From positions 53,955 through 117,954 of IMG/VR virus record IMGVR_UViG_3300021437_000001: a stretch of DNA of 64,000 nucleotides. One strand, given 5' to 3'. A program made the position numbers and the translations under genes. The stretch comes from a virus. Below are positions 24,180-32,390 of the stretch, one piece after another (positions within the stretch are counted from its first letter, which is position 1; each line of letters opens with the position of its first letter). Below the pieces are notes generated by a model. It did no database searches. It was not told where the DNA came from and worked only from the letters and a program-made list of their open reading frames with translations.

Positions 24180-24725
24180 ATGAGCGTACAAGATAAGATC
24201 GCTGAACTTGAACGTCAAGTTGCCCGTAAAAAGGCGCTTGTAAATGCCAAGATCACACTACCTAAAGAAACGCCAGAAGATGTCAAAAAAGAAGTTGCTG
24301 CTCTAATACAAGAGGCTCTTTTGAAATTGGCAGATAATGATGCAGTTTCAAGCGGTGGAAAATTTACTGACGAAGAAGTTACAGTATTGAAATTATTGGC
24401 AAATAGAGCTTTAACAAAGCCCGCTGAAACAAAGAAACCTACGCAACATACCCCAAATGTGGTATCGACGTCGGCTGATTTAGGAGATAAGGCTTTGGGA
24501 AAGATAGATAAAAACCCTGAGCAAAGCGGCGAATACCTAGGTCGTGAAGCTGAAATTATTTCATTGGACGCTGTTCCTGTTCGTCAAAGAGGAAAAGTCT
24601 CTTCGATGGAAAAGTGCAAAGTTATGGAAGTTAGACCTGATGGTCTATTACATATCTTGACTATTGGCGGCGTTCGTTTTAACGTATCACCTGAAGATTT
24701 AAACTTCGACATTGGGTCGAACTAA
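24180..24725 (+). CDS. Hypothetical protein, 181 aa
   Basis: First gene of the + strand operon, with GAGGAAA upstream. A coiled-coil-like N-terminus (IAELERQVARKKALV), a flexible middle (about 80-115) and a compact C-terminal domain with short strands (CKVMEVRPDGLLHILTIGG). No family recognised. As first gene before the PPIase/ClpP pair it could be a partner or substrate. Confidence 0.6.
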   Translation: MSVQDKIAELERQVARKKALVNAKITLPKETPEDVKKEVAALIQEALLKLADNDAVSSGGKFTDEEVTVLKLLANRALTKPAETKKPTQHTPNVVSTSADLGDKALGKIDKNPEQSGEYLGREAEIISLDAVPVRQRGKVSSMEKCKVMEVRPDGLLHILTIGGVRFNVSPEDLNFDIGSN

Positions 24726-24740
24726 TAAAGGAGAAAGAAA

Positions 24741-25310
24741 ATGGCTGGCGGATTCAACAAAAATAAGAAGCAAATGACTAAGCGTGAGATGCAAGAGCAA
24801 GTGGGAACTCAAGCTAATAACGCTGTTCAAATGGTACAAGGATTGGCGATGGTTGTTAATCAACAAATTCGCAATCTTAAACTAGAGACCTCAAACCTTG
24901 CCGCAATGTCAATCATGCGAGAAGACGGTGGTGAAATTGGCAAATCCTCAATTGCTTATATCGACTTCGTAGGAACACTTGATGGCGAAGCTTTCGAAGG
25001 CGGAGAAGGTATTGGGGTGTTCGTTGATATGGAAGTTCATCAATTTCTATCTGATTTTCAATCAGCACTTGCTGGTATGAAAGCTGGAGAAACTAAGATC
25101 TTTGACGTAAAATTTCCTGAGAATTATCAGGCTAAAGAACTTGCGGCTAAAACTGCACAGTTTGAAGTCTGTGTTCGTAAAGTTTTGAATGAGATTCCGT
25201 CTCCTGTCGCTCTAAAGGCGCTAGAGATTCAAAAGGCTCGTGCCGCTAAAAAGGCTGCTGAGCAACAAGCTGCACAAACACAGGAGCAATCCGCTACTGT
25301 TGAAGGATAA
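24741..25310 (+). CDS. Trigger-factor-type PPIase domain protein
   Basis: 189 residues. A helical N-terminus (about 1-58) is followed by a domain that reads like the FKBP-type PPIase domain of bacterial trigger factor: YIDFVGTLDGEAFEGGEG (about 74-91), then a helix ending FQSALAGMKAGE, then IFDVKFPENYQAKELAAK and FEVCVRKVLNEIPSP. The trigger factor ribosome-binding and long helical chaperone domains are missing, so this is a one-domain form. It is four bases from clpP, which copies the bacterial order tig-clpP. Confidence 0.82.
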   Translation: MAGGFNKNKKQMTKREMQEQVGTQANNAVQMVQGLAMVVNQQIRNLKLETSNLAAMSIMREDGGEIGKSSIAYIDFVGTLDGEAFEGGEGIGVFVDMEVHQFLSDFQSALAGMKAGETKIFDVKFPENYQAKELAAKTAQFEVCVRKVLNEIPSPVALKALEIQKARAAKKAAEQQAAQTQEQSATVEG

Positions 25311-25313
25311 CTT

Positions 25314-25904
25314 ATGTCGAGTCGAGTAAAAAAAATAAGCTCGGCTCGCTCTAAGGATTCAACGCACTACGAGAATTTATTCGAGTATAACGTTAACTTC
25401 AAAGAACGAGTCGTATATTTGAACGATGAGATTAGTGTCGGTTCTTTAGAACTTATACAAAAAGCATTTGACGAATTTGATACTGCACCTGAAAAACCAG
25501 TCCGCATTGAGATTTCATCTTATGGTGGCTCTGTGTATGACATGTTCGGTATCATTGATAGAATCAAGGCTTCACCTTGTACTGTCATCACTAGAGGTTT
25601 CGGCAAAATCATGTCCGCAGCTACTTTTATTTTAGCTGCTGGAGATGAACGTTATATCGGCAATCATTCTTGGGTCATGATCCATGAGATGAGTGACGTT
25701 GTGAAAGGTAAAATGGCCGATCTTGAAAATGACATGAAACACAATGCCAATTTGCAAAAGCAAATGTACAGCATGTATGAGAAACTTTCCGGTGGGAAAA
25801 TTTCAGCGAAAACATGGGCAAAACTTTGTTCTAAAGACCACTACATATCAGCATCAGAAGTTTTAGAACTAGGGTTGGTGGATCATGTCACAGAAGAAGC
25901 GTAA
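25314..25904 (+). CDS. clpP: ClpP-like serine protease
   Basis: 196 residues. SSYGGSVYDMFGI (about 64-76) is the ClpP oxyanion/handle block. GKIMSAATFILAAG (about 99-112) holds the catalytic Ser. VMIHEMSD near 127 holds the catalytic His, and an Asp in the LENDMKH region or later would complete the triad. The length equals bacterial ClpP. No ClpX-like ATPase is adjacent. It could be a prohead protease or could team with the host unfoldase. A separate S78-type prohead protease at 56457 argues for a distinct role. Confidence 0.9.
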   Translation: MSSRVKKISSARSKDSTHYENLFEYNVNFKERVVYLNDEISVGSLELIQKAFDEFDTAPEKPVRIEISSYGGSVYDMFGIIDRIKASPCTVITRGFGKIMSAATFILAAGDERYIGNHSWVMIHEMSDVVKGKMADLENDMKHNANLQKQMYSMYEKLSGGKISAKTWAKLCSKDHYISASEVLELGLVDHVTEEA

Positions 25905-26130
25905 AAAGAATGTAGTAGTAGATTCTAAAGAGTTTCTTGCTGGCATTCAAGCATTGACTATATACTACGAGCGTAAAGTGCAAGAATATACGCAAGTAAA
26001 AATGCAGTTAAATGATGAGCGCATCAACGAATCAATGCTAGAAGATCTAGAAATTTTAGGAGATGTTTTAAACCACCTTACGACATTGGTGGGTGATCAA
26101 TTAAAAAACGAAGGCGATAGTCTAAATTGA
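25885..26130 (+). CDS. Small helical protein, 81 aa
   Basis: Starts inside the 3' end of clpP. A basic N-terminus (SQKKRKKN) then long amphipathic helices. No family recognised. Confidence 0.55.
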   Translation: MSQKKRKKNVVVDSKEFLAGIQALTIYYERKVQEYTQVKMQLNDERINESMLEDLEILGDVLNHLTTLVGDQLKNEGDSLN

Positions 26131-26136
26131 GGTTGT

Positions 26137-26892
26137 ATGAGCGATAAAATATATAAAGTAAGTTTAAGTGTGTGCGTGATTGGTATCTTGGCTGGTGTAG
26201 GTCTTTTAGCTAAAGGGTTACATGGTAAAGCTAAAAAATATAGAGCGCAAGCTGCTATAGAAAAACAAAAAGCTATGATCGAAAATCTAAAAGACAACAC
26301 ACTCTATATTGTCACATGCGACGCTGCGAAAAGATGTTTTACTGGTACTGGTTTTGTAATTAAGTCTGACAATCAAGGTTCATGGATTTTGACTAATAAG
26401 CACGTTTGCAACCATAGCAGACTTTCAAGTAAAGATGCTGCTAAGAGTGGAAATATACATCAGTATTTACCAATAGGACTTGAAAGTCGTAAATTGGCTC
26501 GTACAGGTGGAGTTATAACTAAGGTAGGAGATAACACTGATCTGTGTTTGATTAGATCAGAAGAACGTTTCCCTCATCCTTTAAAGCTTGCGAAAGAAGC
26601 AATTCCACAAGAGAAAATGTTTACTTTCGGTTTTCCAAATAGTCAACCAGAAGTAAACGAAGGAATTTATTTGCGCACAGAAGGTATTCCCCTCGCTTTT
26701 AATTCAGTCAGTTCTGCAAAAATATGGTTCGGTGCCAGTGGTTCTGCTGCTGTGAATAGTAAAGGTGAAGTGATTGGTGTTATGGCCGCCATTCGTCAAA
26801 TACCTAACAAAGATCCTAAAGATAGAAAAAATGTATCTGAAAGTTTATTTATACCTCTCGAAACAGTTCGAGAGTTTATTGGAGGAATTTAA
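26137..26892 (+). CDS. Membrane-anchored trypsin-like serine protease
   Basis: 251 residues. Transmembrane anchor at residues 7-27, then a linker helix. The catalytic triad is readable as TNKHVC (His, about residue 89), NTDLCLI (Asp, about 133) and WFGASGSAAVNS (Ser, about 198). This is the chymotrypsin/DegP fold without a PDZ domain. It would act in the periplasm or at the membrane. Three proteases of different folds lie within 4 kb: this one, ClpP and the subtilase at 27449. Confidence 0.85.
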   Translation: MSDKIYKVSLSVCVIGILAGVGLLAKGLHGKAKKYRAQAAIEKQKAMIENLKDNTLYIVTCDAAKRCFTGTGFVIKSDNQGSWILTNKHVCNHSRLSSKDAAKSGNIHQYLPIGLESRKLARTGGVITKVGDNTDLCLIRSEERFPHPLKLAKEAIPQEKMFTFGFPNSQPEVNEGIYLRTEGIPLAFNSVSSAKIWFGASGSAAVNSKGEVIGVMAAIRQIPNKDPKDRKNVSESLFIPLETVREFIGGI

Positions 26893-26893
26893 T

Positions 26894-27250
26894 ATGATCA
26901 CTGCAAAAGTACAGTACGCTTTAACGCTGCTGAGAGACGTCCGAGATAAGGCAGATGGTCGTCCTATAAAACTAAAAGATGTGTCTAAGGCTCATCAATT
27001 AGATTTAAACTTCTTAGAACAAGTCGCACGATCCTTGCGTATTGCAGGAGTTTTGCGCTCTGTTCGAGGACCTGGAGGCGGTTACGTTTCTGGTCGAGAA
27101 CTATCAGGCATGAATCTGCTTGAAGTTATGGACGCCGTTGACGCAGCTAAGCAATTAAAGCATGCAACGCCTTCTGAAGGACCAATGCAGCTTAATCAAG
27201 CTGTCCATGCCGAACTAATGAAAGTAATCTCAACTATTCCGGTGTTGTAA
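26894..27250 (+). CDS. Rrf2-family transcriptional regulator
   Basis: 118 residues from ATG 26894, behind GGAGGAAT. VQYALTLLRDVRD, then IKLKDVSKAHQLDLNFLEQVARSLRIAGVLRS and RGPGGGYVSGRE follow the Rrf2 winged-helix pattern (winged HTH with the GxxGG wing), ending with NLLEVMDAVD. The three cysteines that hold the Fe-S cluster in IscR/NsrR are absent, so it should sense something else or act constitutively. Rrf2 genes are rare in phages. Confidence 0.85.
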   Translation: MITAKVQYALTLLRDVRDKADGRPIKLKDVSKAHQLDLNFLEQVARSLRIAGVLRSVRGPGGGYVSGRELSGMNLLEVMDAVDAAKQLKHATPSEGPMQLNQAVHAELMKVISTIPVL

Positions 27251-27251
27251 G

Positions 27252-27473
27252 ATGAGAGTCTTATCTGAAAGAGAAAGACTATTGGTTGAGCTAGTTCATT
27301 TACTTTCTTACGGAGATAAGATTGATTTCGGACTGACTCTAGAAGAAGTTCAAACTTATCTAGAAAAGCCGATACCTCGTAAGAAAAACAGAAACGCCCT
27401 TCAATGTCTTGATGCCGATGGAGAACGTTTTCTGCAACAATTAAAAGATCATTTAGCTGAACGTAAACGCTGA
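27252..27473 (+). CDS. Small hypothetical protein, 73 aa
   Basis: Coupled one base after the Rrf2 stop. Charged, helical (RERLLVELVHLLSYGD). Its last 25 bases overlap the convergent subtilase gene. No family recognised. Confidence 0.5.
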   Translation: MRVLSERERLLVELVHLLSYGDKIDFGLTLEEVQTYLEKPIPRKKNRNALQCLDADGERFLQQLKDHLAERKR

Positions 27474-28177
27474 CAAGCCGCTTGCAATAGCTCATGCGTA
27501 TAGATTGCAGTGGCTTGAGAACTTCCGCTCATACTGGCTTTTCCTGAGCGTTTATCAAAAGAAATAATGTGCTCTCCCTCTCTCCAAATCATTCCTGGTA
27601 GGCCAAAATTTGAACTAGGACTTCTTTGTTTTTCATTGACGCCATTACCTACCACTCGCATATTAGGTAGGTTTAAAGATGCAGGATAATAAGGCTCTTT
27701 GCTAATGTCCCATGCGGCCTTTTTAATTCTGCCGACTGTGTCTAATTCATAATTACCCGAGGCCACGACAATAATACCAGAGTAGGCTTTTACAGCTTTA
27801 GTCTCTTCTTTAATTTCCTCTCTGCCACCACCAGAAAAATTAACTATCTCTACGCCTAGGGTTTTTGCAAGTTCAAAACATTCAGCCGTTGAATGTGTTG
27901 CTGGATTGAAGAATTTGCATGAAATTATTTCGACTTCAGGGCACACTTTATCCGAAAGTTTTGGACCGAACAATATCAGTCCAGTGATGTGCGTGCCGTG
28001 TCCGTGTCTGTCTATTAAGTCAGAATCCGAGTTATGTTTAGATAAGAACGGCTGCAATTCGTCAATCTGACTGATGCCTGTATCTATTACCATTACTCGT
28101 ATCGAGTGTAGATTGGGTTCGCTTGCGCAAACCCCACCCATCAAAAAAGCTATTGAAAATAAAAATAGTTTTCTCAC
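27449..28177 (-). CDS. Secreted subtilase (S8) serine protease
   Basis: 242 residues with an N-terminal signal peptide (about 1-19, ending VCAS). The triad is visible: Asp in VMVIDTG (about residue 32), His in DRHGHGTHITG (about 60) and Ser in MSGSSQATA (about 219), plus VVASGN with the oxyanion Asn (about 140). It is short for a subtilisin and has no obvious pro-domain. Signal and fold suggest export to the periplasm or outside. Confidence 0.88.
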   Translation of the reverse strand: MRKLFLFSIAFLMGGVCASEPNLHSIRVMVIDTGISQIDELQPFLSKHNSDSDLIDRHGHGTHITGLILFGPKLSDKVCPEVEIISCKFFNPATHSTAECFELAKTLGVEIVNFSGGGREEIKEETKAVKAYSGIIVVASGNYELDTVGRIKKAAWDISKEPYYPASLNLPNMRVVGNGVNEKQRSPSSNFGLPGMIWREGEHIISFDKRSGKASMSGSSQATAIYTHELLQAACQRLRSAK

Positions 28178-28185
28178 AAAAAATC

Positions 28186-28623
28186 CTAATCTTTATCAGA
28201 ATGCTCTTTGTCATCCGAAGATTTAAGCATCATACACAAAACACTTCGTTGAAAGTTAAGGTCAATTCCAGCCTCATAAGTTCCATTGTTATTAATATCT
28301 GTAAAGCTATCAATAACAACTCCACCATTAGGGCAAAGTGAACTTGGGGCAAGATATTGTTTGATCACTGCATTAGCACCATGCGGTCCAGTGTCGCCTT
28401 TAGGACCTACGCTGCCCGTTGCACCGTTATAACCGTTCATGCCGTTAAGACCACGAGGGCCGACTGGACCAGTAGCACCTGTCAATCCAGTATCTCCTTT
28501 GTCTCCCTTATCACCTTTAAGTCCTTGCTTCCCTTGTACGGTTTTGACTTCGGAATAACCGTCATTACACCCTGAAAGTCCAATTGCAATTGCGATAAAA
28601 AACAACATCACTGCCAATTTCAT
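28186..28623 (-). CDS. Lipoprotein with collagen-like repeats
   Basis: 145 residues from ATG 28623, behind AAAGGAG. The signal ends in the lipobox LSGC (residues 15-18). Residues about 33-84 are G-x-y repeats (GLKGDKGDKGDTGLTGATG and on), which form collagen-like triple helices. A globular C-terminal part carries two cysteines. It is likely displayed on the cell surface as a trimer. With the subtilase it makes a surface pair, perhaps for superinfection exclusion or for modifying the host envelope. Confidence 0.85.
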   Translation of the reverse strand: MKLAVMLFFIAIAIGLSGCNDGYSEVKTVQGKQGLKGDKGDKGDTGLTGATGPVGPRGLNGMNGYNGATGSVGPKGDTGPHGANAVIKQYLAPSSLCPNGGVVIDSFTDINNNGTYEAGIDLNFQRSVLCMMLKSSDDKEHSDKD

Positions 28624-28636
28624 AAAATCTCCTTTG

Positions 28637-29557
28637 TTAGATAAGATTTGCATCGGTTAAAACTTCACGAATAGTCTCTTCGTCCTCGTAAGAGTCTTCT
28701 GAGACTCGCATTACGAGATTGTCACCTTCGTATTGATCATGCAGCGCCGCAAGATCTAGAATATCTTGGCGAGTAACTTCATCAATTGAATACTCTTCCT
28801 CGTCTAATTCAGTTTCATAGTCCTCATCAGTAAATTGATTCTCACGACCATATACTGTTTGATTCTCAATGGGCTTTTCACAAACTTGCAACACTTCAAA
28901 CTTACAAATACGCATCTTTTCACCGTTGTAGTCGATAGGTACTGCAACGACATCTTTAGGATTGATCTTTACTTCGACACGAGTCCCAGACCAATTAGAG
29001 GCATAGTTCCACGCTGCGGCATGCAATCCTGCCGAACACGTTCTAGTAGGGTCATCATCCACTTGCTCTCTAGGCATTTCACAAATAGCTCCTGGACTAT
29101 TGTCAAACTTTCCGGTGTGCTTGTCTTTAAAGTCCTCAGTCACGCCACGGTAGGCAATAAAACAACCGTCGTCAGTAAAAGGGTGTCCATTATGTTCAAG
29201 GAATTTAAACAATTGCTCTCGGGAACGGTAACTTGGATTCTGTTTGAGATTCTCCCAAAACTTAAGCAAGTAAGCAAATGGAATTCCTTCACGTTTAAAC
29301 TCTAAAATGCGGGCATTTAGTTCAGTTGGTAAAGCCTCACCTGTCGAAGTGATAACTTGACCGTCTACAATTCGCAAACCGTCTTTGGCAAATTGTGCAG
29401 AGATGTCAACGAGTTCGGGAATTTCTGCGATTCGCCCTTCTTTAATTGCCAAGATAACTTTACCAAAACGGTCGTCACCTCGAGCGATAGCCAGTGTTTT
29501 ACCGTCAAAATTTACAGTCACGCTGTTTTGTGTGATGTGATAATTTATTTTTCCCAT
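28637..29557 (-). CDS. rIIB: rIIB-like protein
   Basis: 306 residues. The block CFIAYRGVTEDFKDKHTGKF (about 132-151) and the CSAGLHAAAWNYAS block (about 174-187) match T4-type rIIB proteins. The C-terminus is acidic. In T4, rIIA and rIIB act together at the membrane, control lysis timing and counter rexAB-type exclusion. A sigma-28-type promoter (29581-29607) lies 24 bases upstream of the start. Confidence 0.88.
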   Translation of the reverse strand: MGKINYHITQNSVTVNFDGKTLAIARGDDRFGKVILAIKEGRIAEIPELVDISAQFAKDGLRIVDGQVITSTGEALPTELNARILEFKREGIPFAYLLKFWENLKQNPSYRSREQLFKFLEHNGHPFTDDGCFIAYRGVTEDFKDKHTGKFDNSPGAICEMPREQVDDDPTRTCSAGLHAAAWNYASNWSGTRVEVKINPKDVVAVPIDYNGEKMRICKFEVLQVCEKPIENQTVYGRENQFTDEDYETELDEEEYSIDEVTRQDILDLAALHDQYEGDNLVMRVSEDSYEDEETIREVLTDANLI

Positions 29558-29580
29558 ACTTATCTCCTTTGTTACTTCTC

Positions 29581-29607
29581 TTATCGGTATAATTTTTTAA
29601 AACTTTA
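29581..29607 (-). promoter_or_regulatory. Sigma-28 (FliA)-type promoter for rIIB
   Basis: TAAAGTTT-N11-ACCGATAA on the - strand, a single mismatch to the FliA consensus TAAAGTTT-N11-GCCGATAA. The TAA of the -35 box is also the stop codon of the upstream gene. Confidence 0.8.
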
Positions 29608-29919
29608 GTGATTTATTGATTGATCTAGCAATTTTTTTAAAGCCTCTCGACCTTCTGCCATTGCTGCCAAGCTGACCGTGTTGTCTGGCGTATGCTCTCT
29701 CAATAGATTAAACATACGATCATACTCAGTAAACACTTCGGCCTTGCTAGTCACTAGCTGACCGATACTGTAAAGCACGGACAATTGAGCATCGGTTAGC
29801 ATTTTGAAACGCATGACTGTCATCCTATCGTCAATCTCTGAGTTATCCACGATAAGCGCATACTGTATCGTATTGATAAATGCCCTAGCCATGACTGCGT
29901 TAATATTAAGTTTTTCCAT
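29605..29919 (-). CDS. Hypothetical protein between rIIA and rIIB, 104 aa
   Basis: ATG 29919 is five bases after AAGGAG. Helical, with a long C-terminal segment (REHTPDNTVSLAAMAEGREALKK). It sits between rIIA and rIIB, which are adjacent in many phages. No family recognised. Confidence 0.6.
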   Translation of the reverse strand: MEKLNINAVMARAFINTIQYALIVDNSEIDDRMTVMRFKMLTDAQLSVLYSIGQLVTSKAEVFTEYDRMFNLLREHTPDNTVSLAAMAEGREALKKLLDQSINH

Positions 29920-29928
29920 ATTCACTCC

Positions 29929-31986
29929 TTATTTATTGTTTAGATACCATGTCATTTCACGTCTACATTCTGCATCTGAGTAACGGTCCATGTGTTTCAA
30001 CAATGGATATTTATCGTTAACTAACGCTTTCATTTCGGCGTCTTGTTCTAAAAACTTCACATACTCAGCATCATCTTTGAACCTTGTTACTAATACCGGA
30101 GGCACGTCCCTACCTTTATAAGCCTTGTTCATCATCTTGTATTGATCGACCATTTTAGTCAACTTTTTATTTTTAATGCCCTCAAGTTGAGACAGTTTCT
30201 CAATGATGTGTAAGTTTAAAGCCTTAGCACGCATCATTCTGAGACGTATGTCTTCGGTGATAGTGATTTGATCTGCCCAATCTTTATACAGAGTGAAGCC
30301 TTTTTCACCTTGTACGATTTCAAATGTTTCTTTCGAGACCGCAATAAAGATCGGCTTTTTGTTTTTTGCGTCGTGTCGTGAACCACCAAATTCTCGAATC
30401 ATTGTGTTCATTGATTCTTTTTTGTCTTGCCAGTCTGACAGTAAACAGTAAATATATTCTCGACCGCTTGCAGACATTGCCGATGCAGTTTCGGCGTTCG
30501 TGTCTCGACCGTAACCATTCAAGTAATGGATATTTTGTTGACTCGCAAGCTTGGCCGCCTTGATTGCTTTTGGTGTTCGTGGAGGCAAAACAAAAGTAAT
30601 GGCATGAAAGTCGTGAAACTTTCCTAAGATGTCTTGAAGGTCTTTCAAGGCCTTAGTTGGTGCCACGTCAAACTTTAATTGAGTGACTGTGCCTAGGCTA
30701 TCCGTTGTCGTGGTAGGTCTTGCTCGAATGATATACATATCTTTATTTGCACTAAGCACAGACTTGATTCGACGATTCATTGTCACTATCGACTCATCTT
30801 GATTGATCAAGTAGATGTTATGCAAATGATCAAATGGAATTCCCTTCACATTTGAGTCTTTGATCTTGTCACCACGCATTGTGTACTGGCGAAAAGTAAC
30901 AGAGCCAAGTAAGTTTGTATATAAATATTGACCGTCAAAACGAAAACCTTTGTATTCGTTATTTTGCATTACAAAATATTTGTACATACTGTGATAAACA
31001 GTGACGAATTCTTTGACAGTAGAGATTGCATTGATCTTTGCATTGACATGGTTTTTCACGTCAGTTAGAAGTTTAGTGCCGATCTTTGCAAGACCTTTGC
31101 GAGTAAAATCAGAATCATCAAGTTTTTCACGACTTGCGGAAACTTGCACAAGTCCATTAGGAATTCTGATCACCATGTAACCTGCTAATTCCTTGCGTAG
31201 GTTTTCCATTGGCGCTACTTTCTCTAATAGGTCAGAAGGTAGGGCATAAGGAATGCCGTCGATAACTAATAGACCTGAACGATTGTAGCCACTTGTAAGA
31301 TAACTAGGTAAAAAATCACTGCTATTAGTAATTAACAAAGGGCCAACTTCATAGCCTCGTAGCATAGAATCTAATGTCAAATTCTTTACCACTGGCATTT
31401 CTTCTTGTGTCCAAAAGTAACAGGCACGCTTGATCGAGTTACAAAATTCTGTAACATCTCTAGGATTGACTGCAATCTGTATTTCGCAGCCATTAGGCTG
31501 ATCAGTTTGAACTGTTTCGATTAAGTCCAATTGACCAACATTTGATGAGCCGACGTGCGCATTGTAGGTGCGACGTGTGCCGTTGACTGTGGATTGAATG
31601 ATAAAACCGTCTGCATAAGACCAAGCAGACTTAGCGCCAATGCCGAAGCCGCCTGTCTGTGTATTGTTTGTGCGCTTAGTAGAGGCACCATAAAGCACGA
31701 ACACATTAGCCATTCTGTCTGGACTAATACCAGGACCAAAGTCTCGAACTTTAAATGTTGGCTCAAGTTGAGTCGGCGCAACAACTTCGATGCGTCGAGT
31801 CTGTCCGATTTCACGATGTGCGTCACGAGCATTGCTCATGTATTCTTGTACAAGTGTGCGAATTTTATGCTCATATAAACGATTGCGAAGAATCTCAATA
31901 ACGACCGAAGGATCACCGATGCCAAATGATTGAGATTGAACGTCTTGATTTGATTCGTACTTGTTATTATGTCCAGCGATTCTCAT
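29929..31986 (-). CDS. rIIA: rIIA-like GHKL ATPase
   Basis: 685 residues. The N-terminal GHKL ATPase signatures are clear: EYMSNARDAHRE (about residues 43-54, the E-x-x-x-N-A-x-D helix), VRDFGPGISP (about 77-86, DxGxG) and TGGFGIGAKSAW (about 110-121, the ATP lid). This matches T4-type rIIA. Together with rIIB it guards against exclusion systems and affects lysis. Its start overlaps a CAAAGGAG leader that follows a sigma-28-type promoter. Confidence 0.88.
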   Translation of the reverse strand: MRIAGHNNKYESNQDVQSQSFGIGDPSVVIEILRNRLYEHKIRTLVQEYMSNARDAHREIGQTRRIEVVAPTQLEPTFKVRDFGPGISPDRMANVFVLYGASTKRTNNTQTGGFGIGAKSAWSYADGFIIQSTVNGTRRTYNAHVGSSNVGQLDLIETVQTDQPNGCEIQIAVNPRDVTEFCNSIKRACYFWTQEEMPVVKNLTLDSMLRGYEVGPLLITNSSDFLPSYLTSGYNRSGLLVIDGIPYALPSDLLEKVAPMENLRKELAGYMVIRIPNGLVQVSASREKLDDSDFTRKGLAKIGTKLLTDVKNHVNAKINAISTVKEFVTVYHSMYKYFVMQNNEYKGFRFDGQYLYTNLLGSVTFRQYTMRGDKIKDSNVKGIPFDHLHNIYLINQDESIVTMNRRIKSVLSANKDMYIIRARPTTTTDSLGTVTQLKFDVAPTKALKDLQDILGKFHDFHAITFVLPPRTPKAIKAAKLASQQNIHYLNGYGRDTNAETASAMSASGREYIYCLLSDWQDKKESMNTMIREFGGSRHDAKNKKPIFIAVSKETFEIVQGEKGFTLYKDWADQITITEDIRLRMMRAKALNLHIIEKLSQLEGIKNKKLTKMVDQYKMMNKAYKGRDVPPVLVTRFKDDAEYVKFLEQDAEMKALVNDKYPLLKHMDRYSDAECRREMTWYLNNK

Positions 31987-32033
31987 TGTGTTACTCCTTT
32001 GCTTGGCTTCATTGCCTTGCTTTCATATAATAC

Positions 32034-32060
32034 TTATCGGCAGGTTTTCAAAAAACTTTA
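32034..32060 (-). promoter_or_regulatory. Sigma-28 (FliA)-type promoter for rIIA, exact consensus
   Basis: TAAAGTTT-N11-GCCGATAA with no mismatches on the - strand, 48 bases upstream of the rIIA start. Confidence 0.88.
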
Positions 32061-32063
32061 GAA

Positions 32064-32342
32064 CTATTTTGAATTTCTTTTTTTATACTCTGACATATAA
32101 GACTCTTCCTTAGCGATTCGAGCCGCTTGCTCTTCATCCGTCTCATCTCGATAAGAATTCCAGCAAACATAAATATCTTGAGAAAAATTTGTATCTTCTG
32201 CCACAAAAACAAAAGTATTATGGCCCACAATTTCTTGTAACTGTTCAATATTAATTGCTTTATCTGGCAAAAGGGCTTTATGACTGGTCTGTACTTTTTG
32301 TTTTTCATAATTAATTTTAATAGCGTATGCGTATGCTGGCAT
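32064..32342 (-). CDS. Hypothetical protein, 92 aa
   Basis: ATG 32342 follows CAAGGAGA. A small alpha/beta protein with alternating strands (YAYAIKINYE, NTFVFVAED) and a charged C-terminal helix. It has its own sigma-28-type promoter 22 bases upstream. No family recognised. Confidence 0.6.
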   Translation of the reverse strand: MPAYAYAIKINYEKQKVQTSHKALLPDKAINIEQLQEIVGHNTFVFVAEDTNFSQDIYVCWNSYRDETDEEQAARIAKEESYMSEYKKRNSK

Positions 32343-32363
32343 TAAAATCTCCTTGTTTAATAC

Positions 32364-32390
32364 TTATCGGCAGAATTTTAAAAAACTTTA
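32364..32390 (-). promoter_or_regulatory. Sigma-28 (FliA)-type promoter, exact consensus
   Basis: TAAAGTTT-N11-GCCGATAA without mismatches. The TAA of its -35 box is the stop codon of the RepA-like gene. Confidence 0.88.

Noticed and set aside
28357-28575. A + strand frame opposite the collagen-like gene
   Set aside because: A by-product of the G-x-y repeat codons on the - strand; no start signals.
32048-32308. An 86-codon - strand frame in another phase
   Set aside because: It overlaps the better-supported 92-aa gene at 32064-32342, which has a good ribosome site and promoter.
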